A stretch of DNA of 64,000 nucleotides. Origin: Laspinema sp963821735 (GTDB lineage Bacteria; Cyanobacteriota; Cyanobacteriia; Cyanobacteriales; Laspinemataceae). Of the stretch, positions 46,824 through 56,898 are shown one piece after another. Where the stretch lies: NCBI GenBank assembly GCA_963821735.1, contig CAWGFK010000055.1, forward strand, positions 620,001-684,000. The letters are read 5' to 3'. Made by a program: the position numbers and the translations under genes. Each line of letters starts with the position of its first letter. Position 1 is the first letter of the stretch. The notes under the pieces were generated by a model. The model was given only the letters and a program-made list of their open reading frames with translations. It was not told where the DNA came from and searched no databases.

Positions 46824-47445
46824 AAAACCTCCTGGCGGCGGAGACACATCCGGTGACAGCTAACTTGAAAAACGCTTTATGATTCTAAACCTGAATTTGA
46901 CAGGTTCTATAGAATTAAGCTCGTGGCATCCTGACTTAACATAAGGGAGGAACCCACCCACTATCGAAAGATAGGGGCTTGCTTTCCATCAGGCTGCTGA
47001 TTTTACCTAAAATGCAAGGATGCTAGGGCCAAATCCGCATGGTTTCTGCTTTTTACTGGCTCGCACAGCATTCATACCCGTCAAATCTAGTCGATCTGGG
47101 GTACGCTCTGTCAATGCTTGCTCGTGGCGTAATGCCGGAAACTAGGGTTGTTTAATGCAGATTGGTGTTAAAACGCACTCCTGATCAAGATAGCATTGAG
47201 TCGGCTTTTCTCGCTTGGGTTGGGTGGATCAAGGGGCGATCGCTACTCCCTCGGGTTCTGGAATAACCTGGCTCTCAATTCTGGGTGACGGACCACTGCA
47301 TGACTTTTTAAAGGATTTTGGGTTGGCCGTTGTCTGTCAACTCAGCTACAATAATTACCCCGATTCCAAGGAGTTAATAATTGTAGAAATCCCTGCGGTT
47401 ACTGCCGATGTTGATTAAAATGTGAATAGAGTTAGAGGTTTTATA
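46824..47445. other. Divergent spacer
   Basis: About 620 bases between divergent genes. The open frame at 47215-47418 lacks a ribosome site and family resemblance. No repeat or RNA gene recognised. Confidence 0.45.
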
Positions 47446-48361
47446 GTGTCAGAAAAGCTGGGGCGATGGAAGTTGTACGTCTTGATACTGGGGCTCGTTG
47501 CCTTTGTGGGAATTGGTCTTGCACCAATTATTACGCCGATTGTCAATGGTGTGATGGGAGCTGCACAAACCACTTCGTCTAATACACCAGCGACCCCAAC
47601 CACGACCCCAAATTCGCAGCAGGGGGATTTGGAAGCTCAAGCTAGGGGTTATGAATTAGTGGTGCAGCGGGAACCGGATAATGAGACGGCCCTGCGCGGA
47701 CTGTTGGAGACTCGACTCAAGTTACAAGATATCCCCGGGGCGATCGCAGCTTTGGAAAAATTAGTGGCCCTCAATCCCGAACGCACGGATTATGCGGTCC
47801 TGCTTGGCTCAAGGCAAGCAACAAATCGGCGATCGCGATGGGGCTTCGACGGTCTATCGCTCGATTTTGGAAACCCAACCGGGTAATATTAATGCCCTCC
47901 AGGGTTATGTGAATCTTTTGCTCCTAGAAAGCCGCCCGGAAGCGGCGATCGGGCTACTTGAGGATACCCTGAAAACGGCTCCCCAAGCGAATCAAATTCA
48001 GCCGGGAAGCATTGATGTGGTTTCGGTCCAGGTGATTTTGGGCCAGGTGTATGCGGACCAACAGCGGTATGAAGAGGCGATCGCGGTTTACGATGAAGCC
48101 ATGAAATCTGAACCGGAGGATTTTCGTCCCATCTATGCCAAGGCGATCGTCTGGCAAAATCAAGGAAAATTGGCTGAGGCTAAACCCCTATTTGAAACAG
48201 CGGCTCAATTAGCACCCCCGCAATACCGGGATCAAATTCAGCAACAAGCGCAACAAGTTCCCCTAGCAGTTCCGGCAACCCCGCAACCGGAAGCGGCACC
48301 GGAACCCGCACCGGAAGCGGCACCGGAAGTCGATTCTACAGCGGAACCGGAAGCTGAGTAA
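47446..48361 (+). CDS. Membrane-anchored TPR protein, one-base insertion
   Basis: 304 residues after correction. Start at the GTG at 47446 (MSEKLGRWKLYVLILG). One membrane helix (about 8-28), a Thr/Pro linker, then TPR units: QARGYELVVQREPDNETALRGLLETRLKLQDIPGAIAALEKLVALNP and, after the break, GDRDGASTVYRSILETQPGNINALQGYV, YEEAIAVYDEAMKSEPEDFRPIYAKA. Ends in an Ala/Glu/Pro-rich tail. The frame shifts near 47801-47807 (CTGCTTGGCT): one base fewer joins DYAVLL to AQGKQQIGDRDG. As printed the first part stops at 47886. Interaction protein of the envelope; partner unknown. Confidence 0.8.
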
Positions 48362-48366
48362 TCCGG

Positions 48367-48407
48367 AAAAGGGAGAAGCAACAACAGTCGCCTCTCCCCT
48401 TTTTTTT
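48367..48407 (+). terminator. Rho-independent terminator after the TPR gene
   Basis: AAAAGGGAGA pairs with TCTCCCCTTTT over a loop of about 16 bases and is followed by a T run of eight to nine. It starts 6 bases past the TPR stop codon. Confidence 0.85.
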
Positions 48408-48444
48408 ACCCCTGTCCCCAGGAACCTATCCCGAGGTTAATCTA

Positions 48445-48873
48445 GTGCCTAAAATTCCCTTAACTTCATTCGGTGGATTATTAATAGTGGCGGCGTTTAA
48501 ACTGGGTCAGATGAATCCGACGGTGGCGATCGCCAGTAATCCCGAACCCCCATCCCCTTCAGAACCCCCCGTTCATCATATTGTCTTAATTGAACTCCAG
48601 CCCGATGTTACCCCAGAAGAAATTGAGCAAACCATTGAAGATAACCGCCGGTTAATCAGTGCCATCCCCGGTGTTTTAGAAGTCTCATTAGGACCCAAAG
48701 CCCGAGATGACCGCGAGGTTCATCTCAAAGATTATGACCTCGGACTCTATGTGAAACTCTCTAAAAATGCCGATTTAGATATCTACGGTCCCCATCCCAA
48801 TCATCAAGAATTTCTGGCCCGCAACCGCTCAAAAATTGCCAACATTCGGGTGATTGATTTCTACGGAGAATGA
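48445..48873 (+). CDS. Exported Dabb (stress-responsive A/B barrel) protein
   Basis: 142 residues with a GTG start. A signal-like N-terminus (LTSFGGLLIVAAFKLGQMNPTVAIA) precedes a dimeric alpha/beta-barrel domain: HHIVLIELQPDVTPEEIEQTIEDNRRLISAIPGVLEVSLGP, DLGLYVKLSKNADLDIYGPHPNHQEFL and ending VRVIDF-like VIDFYGE. Dabb domains are small and varied in function, often stress-induced; no catalytic assignment is possible. It follows the TPR gene terminator, so has its own promoter. Confidence 0.82.
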   Translation: MPKIPLTSFGGLLIVAAFKLGQMNPTVAIASNPEPPSPSEPPVHHIVLIELQPDVTPEEIEQTIEDNRRLISAIPGVLEVSLGPKARDDREVHLKDYDLGLYVKLSKNADLDIYGPHPNHQEFLARNRSKIANIRVIDFYGE

Positions 48874-49098
48874 TTGAATCGTTAACTCTTGTAGTTCCAC
48901 CCTACATTCCGGAGGTAAAATAGGTGAAAATGGCATCTTCTAAAAAATCCCGAACGGATAGAAGCCCTAGGGATGGTGATGGCCCGCTGTTTGTTAGTCT
49001 ATAGTTTAGTTTAGGTTGACAAGCCTTAAGAGAAGCCCTATCCGAAGCCAAAAAGTCGATTAAGAATCAATGCGGTAAACCCACCACAAGAAATTAAA

Positions 49099-51285
49099 GT
49101 GGCTTGCAAATTGAATTTCCATCACTTAATTTTAAGCCTGTTAAGCCTAATATTAACGTTACTGCTGGCTTGGAATCCTGGAGTCGCCCAAGAAACGGGT
49201 GAACCCTTAGCCCCACAAAGCCGTTCAACCGTTGAATTAACCCCAGCAGAACAAGCGTATATTAAGGCTAATCCAGTTCTGCGAGTTCATGCCGAGTCAG
49301 ACTGGCCCCCTTATAACTTTGTCGAGGATGGTAATGCCACAGGATTCAGCAATGAGTACATTCAGCGCATTGCCCAAAAAGTCGGGCTTGAAGTTGAATT
49401 TGTGGTGGGTCCAACTTGGGATGAATTTATGACCCTGTTGGCTCAAAAAGAAATTGATGTAGTTACCAACATGGTAATCACTGAACAGCGGAAGAAATTC
49501 GCCATTTATTCTGAAGAATATGTATTTGACTTAGTTAATTCTTTGTTGACTCGTAAAGATGGCGAAGACTATACTGACCTTGAACAGCTTAAAGGAAAAA
49601 ACTTGGCGATCGTCCGAGGTTTCTTTTTTGAAGAAATCTTAACCCAACACTATCCTGAAATTAACCTGCTGTTGACCAACAATACCTTGGATGCGATGAA
49701 GCAGGTTGAAGCGGGGAGAGCCGATGCGGCTTTAGAAAGTCATGCCACTTTTAACTATTATATCGATCGCTATTTCTTGACAGACTTAATCAGCCGTCCT
49801 CTGATTAGCAATCCTTATTTCTCCAATGCCCGTCAATATTTAGGCATCCGCAACGATCGCCCGATTTTGAAATCAATTTTAGACAAGGCTATGGCAGCCG
49901 TTTCAGAACAGGAGTATGCCACTCTGCGTCAGCGCTGGTACTTAGCTTCCGATACCGCCAGCTTTGGTTTTACGAAACAAGAATTAGAATATCTGCAAAA
50001 TAAAGGTCAGATCACAATGTGTGTTGACCCGAGTTGGATGCCTCTGGAGGCAATCATTGATGGGCAACATACCGGGATGAGTGCAGACTTCATTCAATTG
50101 TTGAATGCTCAGATTAAAATTCCAATTACCCTGGTTGAAACCCAGACTTGGCTGGAAAGTTTTGAGCAATTTAAACAACGCCAATGTGATATTTTATCCC
50201 TAGCTGTTGCCACCCCAGACCGACGTGAATATGCTGACTTCACGAACCCCTACCTGGAATTGCCGTTAGTGATTGCTACCCGAGAAAAGGAACCGTTTAT
50301 TGCCGATATTACCGATGTTCTTCATCACAACATTGGGATTGTTGAGAGCTACGCTTTTGCAGAAATTTTGCGGGTTCAATACCCCAATATGCAAATTATT
50401 GAGGTAACCTCCATTGACGAGGGTTTACAACAAGTCGAAAATGGAAATTTGTTTGGGTATGTCGATGTTTTACCCACGACCTCGTATGCTATTCAGAAAC
50501 GATATCCTTCCCTGAAAATTGCAGGACGATTTGAGCGACCTTGGCAATTGGGTATGGCCGTTCGCAATGATGACCCTGAGCTACTGAGTATCTTTGAGAA
50601 AGCGATCGCCTCTATCGATGAAAAAGCTAAACAAGGCATCATCAACGATTGGATCTCTGTCCGATATGAAAAAGGGGTCGATCATCGGCTCCTTCGGCGA
50701 GTTTTGTTAATTGGGGTCGCCGTTTTAGCGTTTGTTCTTTATCGCCAATCTTTACTACAAACTTATAATCGCAAGCTAGAGAAAATATCAGTTACAGACC
50801 CTTTGACAGGCTGCTTCAATCGCCTGAAACTTGAAAAATGCCTGGAGCAACAGGAGTCTCTTTTCAATCGCTCCCAACAGCCATTTAGCCTCATTCTCTG
50901 TGATATTGATTACTTCAAAAAGATTAACGACACCTTTGGGCATCTAGCGGGAGATTCTGTATTGATTGAAATGGTGGCGCTGTTGAATCGAAGACTCCGG
51001 AACACAGATATTTTAGGGCGATGGGGGGGTGAAGAGTTTCTCATCATTACTCCCAACACTGATTTATCCGGGGCAACGGCTCTAGCTGAGGCACTGTGTC
51101 AAGAGTTTGCTGACCATGAGTTTACCACAGTGGGTCATCAAACGGCTAGTTTTGGAGTTGCTGAATTTCACCGGGGTAGTCACTCTATCAGCCATCTGAT
51201 CAGTCAAGTCGATGAAGCGTTGTACAAAGCCAAAGAAACAGGTCGTAACTGTGTGATTGTCTATCAAGAAACTCAGACCCTTTAG
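49099..51285 (+). CDS. Diguanylate cyclase with two periplasmic binding domains
   Basis: 728 residues. Signal peptide (about 1-30), then two family 3 solute-binding domains in tandem (about 52-275, starting LRVHAESDWPPYNFVED, and about 290-515, starting ITMCVDPSWMPLEAI), a membrane helix (about 535-550, VLLIGVAVLAFVLYRQ) and a cytoplasmic GGDEF domain (about 565-725). The active site is intact as GGEEF with FSLILCDIDYFKKINDTFGH upstream, and RNTD five residues ahead of GGEEF is an inhibitory I-site. It should make cyclic di-GMP in response to a periplasmic ligand, perhaps an amino acid. The start codon may be GTG at 49099. Confidence 0.9.
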   Translation: MACKLNFHHLILSLLSLILTLLLAWNPGVAQETGEPLAPQSRSTVELTPAEQAYIKANPVLRVHAESDWPPYNFVEDGNATGFSNEYIQRIAQKVGLEVEFVVGPTWDEFMTLLAQKEIDVVTNMVITEQRKKFAIYSEEYVFDLVNSLLTRKDGEDYTDLEQLKGKNLAIVRGFFFEEILTQHYPEINLLLTNNTLDAMKQVEAGRADAALESHATFNYYIDRYFLTDLISRPLISNPYFSNARQYLGIRNDRPILKSILDKAMAAVSEQEYATLRQRWYLASDTASFGFTKQELEYLQNKGQITMCVDPSWMPLEAIIDGQHTGMSADFIQLLNAQIKIPITLVETQTWLESFEQFKQRQCDILSLAVATPDRREYADFTNPYLELPLVIATREKEPFIADITDVLHHNIGIVESYAFAEILRVQYPNMQIIEVTSIDEGLQQVENGNLFGYVDVLPTTSYAIQKRYPSLKIAGRFERPWQLGMAVRNDDPELLSIFEKAIASIDEKAKQGIINDWISVRYEKGVDHRLLRRVLLIGVAVLAFVLYRQSLLQTYNRKLEKISVTDPLTGCFNRLKLEKCLEQQESLFNRSQQPFSLILCDIDYFKKINDTFGHLAGDSVLIEMVALLNRRLRNTDILGRWGGEEFLIITPNTDLSGATALAEALCQEFADHEFTTVGHQTASFGVAEFHRGSHSISHLISQVDEALYKAKETGRNCVIVYQETQTL

Positions 51286-51841
51286 TGAAATGGAGTTCTA
51301 GGAGTAGGTGAGTAGGTTAGGCATTGCCCATCCTACAATTGCTTCAGGGGAAGGGTTTGGGCTTTTTTATTTTTTGGAGTTCCCTAAGAGGATTTAAGTG
51401 TTACTTTGATGAAACTTAACCCCCATAAACCGCCTTTTTATTGAAGGGGGTTAAAAGCCATGTCCCTTATCCCGTCTAGCTTCTAGCTTTCTTGTCACCC
51501 GGTAAGCCGTATGTTAGATCTGTTAAGGGCTGCTACAGGGTAGTTCGCTTTTGGAGCGATCGGGAATCGACCTCTCTACATAAAACTACTGGGGAAATTC
51601 ATCCGATGGAGAGGCGATCGAGGAGGCTCTCTCCATGAAAATACGGAAAAAAAGCATCGCACATATCACTATTTGTATATTTTGTCAAGAGAGAAAATTC
51701 TGAAAAAATTGTGAGCGAGATCACACCCTCCAGCAGAAAAAGATAGAAGAATGGGGTACCTTCTTCGGTGACGATTCGCCTCTTTTCTTCAAAAAGGTGA
51801 AGGCGATCGAGAGCCAGAGGAAATATTTCACTATTAAAATC
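51286..51841. other. Spacer ahead of the surface-protein gene
   Basis: About 550 bases. AACCCCC/GGGGGTT (51418-51452) can form a hairpin about 135 bases after the diguanylate cyclase stop. The minus-strand frame at 51599-51871 is not protein-like. No RNA gene seen. Confidence 0.45.
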
Positions 51842-54800
51842 ATGACAAATAATTCCCGTTCTTTTGTACAAACACTCGATCGCGTCGGGTCGAGCAATTT
51901 CAGCTTCTTATCCCGACAACTGGTCATTATCGATCCCCAGGTGGACGATTACCAAACCCTGGCCGCAGGTATCGCCCCTGCAAGCGAAGTCCATATCCTC
52001 GACCCTGATCGCGACGGCATTGCACAAATTACCGAAATCCTCTCCCCAGGGTGTTCCAGCCTTCACATCATCTCTCACGGGACCCCCGGAACCCTCTACC
52101 TGGGCAACAGTATCCTCAACCGTCAAACCCTGGGCAACTACGCCCCCCAACTGCAACAGTGGGCCCTTGACCAACTCTACATTTACGGATGTGAAGTCGC
52201 TGCCGGAATCGAAGGACAGCAGTTTCTCCAGCAGCTACACGAACAGCTCCCGATCGCCATCTACGCCAACCCCCACCCCACCGGCAACTCGGCATTAGGC
52301 GGCACCTGGACCCTGCAACAAATGTTTCCCCAGTGGGAACAGGAAGATGGGAACTGGGAATGGGTCTTATGTGATGGGACTCATAACAAAGGACAAAAAA
52401 CAAAGGACAAAAAACAAAGCCCCAGTAACTCCTCACCCTTCTCCCCCCACACCCTCGCCACCTACGCTCACACCCTAGGTTTGGGCACTTACACCAACTT
52501 CCCCGTAGGAACTTGGCCGGAATCCGTCGCCATTGGAGACGTCAATGGGGACGGCCATGATGACCTGGCAGTGGCGAACCAGAACAGCAACAACGTCTCC
52601 ATCCTCTTGGGCGACGGGAGTGGGGGTTTCGGCACCCAAACCACCTTCCCTGCGGGAAACGGTCCGTATTCCGGTCAATTTGGGAGACTTCAATGGGGAT
52701 GGGAAGTTCGACTTGGCGGTGGCGAACGGCTTCGACGACACTGTATCCATCCTCTTGGGCGACGGGAGTGGCAGTTTCGGCACCCAAACCCGCTTCCGCG
52801 TAGGAGCTGCTCCGATTTCCGTCAACGTGGCAGACTTAAACGGGGATGGCAACGATGACTTGGCGATGGCGAACCGGGACGGCTACAGCGTCTCTGTCCT
52901 CCTGGGAGATGGCAGTGGCGGTTTCGAGCCGCAAACGAGCTTCTCCGTAGGATCTGCTCCGGTTGCCCTCACCATCGGAGACTTTAATGGGGATGGCACA
53001 TCCGACTTGGCGACGGCGAATCGCGACAGCAACACTGTCTCCGTCCTCCCAGGAGACGGCAATGGCAGTTTCGGCACCCAAACCACCTTCGCCGTGGGAA
53101 GTTCGCCGCTGTTCCATTACCGTGGGAGACTTCAATGGGGATGGCAAGGACGACTTGGCGACGGCGAACTCCTTCGACAACAATGTCTCCATCCTTCTGG
53201 GAGACGGGAGTGGGGGTTTCACCCAAACTACCTTTGCCGTAGGAACTTGGCCGACTGCGGTCAAGGTAGGAGACTTCAACGCAGACGGCAACGAGGACCT
53301 AGCGACGGCAAACGAGTTGGACGAGACCGTCTCCGTCCTTCTGGGAGACGGCAGTGGCAGTTTCGCTTCCCCAGCTACTTTCGACGTGGGAAGCAGTCCG
53401 TATTTACTCAATGTGGGAGACTTCAATGAGGACGGCAAGGATGACTTAGTGACGACGAACTTCAGCAGCAACAACCTCTCGGTCCTCCTGAACCAGACTG
53501 CCAAGGTGACATCTGTCACTGCCACCACCCCTGATGGTCGCTATGGCGTCGGACAAACTATCCCGATCGCCGTCACCTTTGACCAAGTTGTTAACGTCAC
53601 GGGTACTCCTGGCCTGCAACTCGAAACCGGCACCCCGGATCGCTATGCGATTTACGACCGTGGTAGCGGCAGTAATACTCTCACCTTTAACTATGTGGTG
53701 CAAGCGGGAGACAGTTCTGCTGACTTAGAATATCTCTCCAATACTGCCTTATCACTGAATGGGGCTACGATTCAAGACCAATTGGGTGAAAATGCCCAGT
53801 TAACCGTTCCGGCTTTGGGTTCCAGCAACTCGATCGCTGGCAGTAAAGCCATTGTGATTGATGGTTTTGTCTCAGAAGACACGGCGATGATGACGACACT
53901 CAATTCCACCCCCAACTCCAGATCCAACTCCCCCTGGTGTTTTTGTCGTCGGTGACGATGGACAGGTTAATGTGGAGTTCCTGTTTGACGGCAGTAACTA
54001 TGAGGGAGAATTGGCTTTCTTCAGTATTGAGGGGATGGAAAACCTGCAGGTGGGTTCCCGCGCGTACATGGAGGAGGCGGCCCGACGAGCGCTCAGCCGC
54101 AACGAAGGTCATGTGGTCATCTCCGATGCTTGGGATCGGGGCTCGTTTCAGCGAAATATTTTCTCAAGTCGACGGGAATTCGACTGGTTGAATCGCGGCT
54201 GGTATCGGGGCATTGAGAATTTTGCCATGACCCCGGGATACAGAGTTTGCCATGATGCTGGTTCCGCATGGCACGGTGCAAAATGTTTTTAACTGGACTC
54301 CATTCCTCAATGGATCGAGCCTTCCGTTCTTTTCCAATCAGACGTTCTCTACTCAGATGGTGGATATCACCGGGGAGGGTCATACGTTTGGTTGGGAGGA
54401 TTGGCCGATTAATGGTTTTAGCGATCGCGACTATAACGATATCATTTTCCAAATTTCGGGAGCCACTGGCACAGCGCCATCGGGGGATGACTTTATTTCC
54501 TCTGGTGAGGATTGGCGCGATAGCTTGGTGGGACAGAATATCATCAACTATGCCACTACTGGAGTAACCAATATTTCTAGCCCTCCTGTGATCGTTGATC
54601 GGTCGATCATCACGGTTACTGTGACTATCATAAGTCGGGCAATTGATGGCTATATTGCTGGGGCTGATGCCTTCTTTGATGCCAATAAAAATGGCGTCCG
54701 CGATGAAAACGAACCCACTTCGACCACGAATGAAGAGGGTCTGTTTGAGTTTGAAGCATCTCTGGAAGCGTTCGATACCAATGGTAATGGGGAACTCGAC

Positions 54801-56510
54801 CCGGAAGAAGGTCACATTGTGATTACCGGCGGGATTGATACGGCAACTGGTTTACCGTTGGAAACGCCGCTTACAGCGACACCGGATTCTCAAGTGGTCA
54901 GTCTTTTAACTAGCTTGGTGGCGGAGGCGATCGATGAGGGTTTGTCGCCATTGGCAGCGAATCAAAAGGTCACACAAGCGTTATCTTTACCGGATGATGT
55001 GGATTTGTCTACGTTGGACCCGATCGCAGCGACGGAAGAAGGAATTCCTGGCGGGGTCGAGACGAATCTGGCAATGGTCCAGGTGCAAAATGTCGTCACT
55101 CAGACTGCGGCGTTACTCGATGGCGCTTCCAGTTTGGAGAAAGCTCAAATTAGCCGATCGGTTATCGATACTTTGGCGAATGAGGTTCTCTCCCAAAATA
55201 CGTTGGATTTAAACTCTGCCGAACAACTGCAACGCCTAATCGAATCGGCGACTCAAGATGTGGCTGCCATTGACCCCACTCTGGATGTGAATCGGATCGT
55301 GGAGATGGCTGCGGATGCGGCTACGGTGATGGCGGCAGCCAATCAGCAAAAGGCGGATGCTGTGGCAAATGGGGAGACGGATATCAATGTGGCGATCGCA
55401 AGGCACCAAATTGTTTCCCTCGGTACCACCACTGACGAGCTATTTGCCGCAGGGGAAGGCAATTTATCCATTGCAGAGGTGGTGGAGAATAACACCGGCG
55501 AAAATTTGACGACTCGGATTTCCAGTGCAACTCCCCCTTCCCCCAATCCAGGCGGTCCCTTGATTTCTCCTGCACCAGTGATCACCCCATTACCGTTGCC
55601 ATCTGAGGCGATCGCATCTCTCAATACTGGGTTTCCCGAAATCGCCGATCTTACGGTTCCTCAAGTCTCACCCAATCCAGATGCAACTTCCCTGGATAAT
55701 CTCACCGGTACTAACGCTGCTGACGAGATCAATGGTGTCGCTGGCAGCAACTTTCTCCAAGGGTTGGAAGGCAATGATAATCTGTATGGCAATGATGCCA
55801 ATGATACGATTCAGGGGAACCAAGGCAATGACTATATCGAAGCGGGTGCCGGGGATGACTGGGTTCACGGAGGCAAGGATGACGATGCTATCCTCGGTGG
55901 CGATGACAGCGATCGCTTATACGGTGACTTGGGAAATGATGTGATCTTCGGTGAGAATGGCAACGATTTCGCCAATGGCAACCAAGGAAATGACTGGGTT
56001 GACGGTGGCAATGGTGATGATGTCTTACATGGAGGTCAAGATGACGATACCCTCAAAGGTGGCGCTGGCACTGATGAATTATACGGTGATTTAGGCAACG
56101 ATATCGTCTCTGGTGACGCCGATAATGACTTCCTCTATGGCAACCAAGGGGATGATACTCTCGACGGTGGCGACGGTGATGATGTGCTATGGGGTGGCAA
56201 TGGTAATGACATCCTGATCGGGGGTAATGGCAATGATTGGTTGTTAGGTGATTTGGGTGACGATACGATGGTAGGCGGTGTCGGTAGCGATCGCTTTGTC
56301 ATCCGTCCCAATGCCGGAACCGATCTAATTGTTGACTTTACCGATGGGGAAGATTTGATTGGTTTGGCAGAAGGTTTAGCCTTCGAGAACCTAACCTTAA
56401 CCCAAGGCAATACGGGCACATTAATTTATGCCGGTAACAACTTACTGGCAATGGTTAATGGTGTGGATGTTTCTCTGATGGGTCAAGAGGATTTCTTCTC
56501 GGTTGATTAA
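51842..56510 (+). CDS. Large DUF4347 / FG-GAP / RTX surface protein, four one-base insertions
   Basis: About 1554 residues after correction. Order: DUF4347 (LVIIDPQVDDYQTLAAGI to YGCEVAAG, about 20-165), six or seven FG-GAP/VCBS repeats (VGDFNGDGKDDLATAN type, about 215-545), a Calx/SwmB-like segment (ATTPDGRYGVGQTIPIAVTFD), a DUF4114-like domain (VEFLFDGSNYEGELAFFSIEGM to DYNDIIFQI), a long Ala/Glu helical part, and RTX calcium-binding repeats GNDxLYGxxGND (about 1300-1480). Such proteins leave by type I secretion through the C-terminal RTX region and act in adhesion or gliding. Breaks: GG 52673-52674, TT 53112-53113, C5 53909-53913, T3 54246-54248. Removing one base at each gives one open frame (4665 bases). 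Confidence 0.85.
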
Positions 56511-56547
56511 TCGGTAAACGATTCACGGCTGACGGGATAACTACAAA

Positions 56548-56574
56548 GTAGGGGCGCAATGCTTGCGCCCCTAC
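56548..56574. repeat. Family B-like palindrome
   Basis: GTAGGGGCGCAA and TTGCGCCCCTAC are perfect 12-base arms around TGC. It lies just past the surface-protein gene and shares the GTAGGGGCG arms with the other family B palindromes. Confidence 0.75.
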
Positions 56575-56715
56575 AAATCATATTTTGATACCCGGATTTG
56601 GGATGACCCTTAAATTATTGAAGGTCCTGTTAAAACCGGATCAGTCAAACCCTACAAATGTTCAAGGATTTTGAGTTCTTTGCCACCTCCAATTCAGAGG
56701 TAGGGCTTAATACTT

Positions 56716-56894
56716 TAGCCCTGTCAAGGTGTATTTGTAGGGGCGTATTGCATACGCCCTAGGGCGAAACGAGAAGCGCCCCTACAATTCACAACGATGA
56801 GGGATTCAATTGACTGTTAAAGAGGGCGTATGCAATACGCCCCTACAACAAACAACGATTTTTCCTCATGCAATTTACCACCTTGACAGGGCTA
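56716..56894. mobile_element. MITE-like element with 16-base terminal inverted repeats
   Basis: 179 bases bounded by perfect inverted repeats TAGCCCTGTCAAGGTG (56716-56731) and CACCTTGACAGGGCTA (56879-56894). CTTAATACTT directly abuts the left end (56706-56715) and recurs 3 bases beyond the right end (56898-56907), as a target-site duplication would. It has no coding capacity; inside are family B palindromes (56735-56786 and 56822-56847). The right direct repeat includes the sdhA stop codon. Confidence 0.7.
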
Positions 56895-56898
56895 GGAC

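Noticed and set aside
47215..47418. 67-residue frame upstream of the TPR gene
   Set aside because: No ribosome site and no recognisable family; composition not convincing.
51599..51927. Small minus-strand frames before the surface-protein gene
   Set aside because: They overlap the start of the large plus-strand gene and lack any protein-like pattern.
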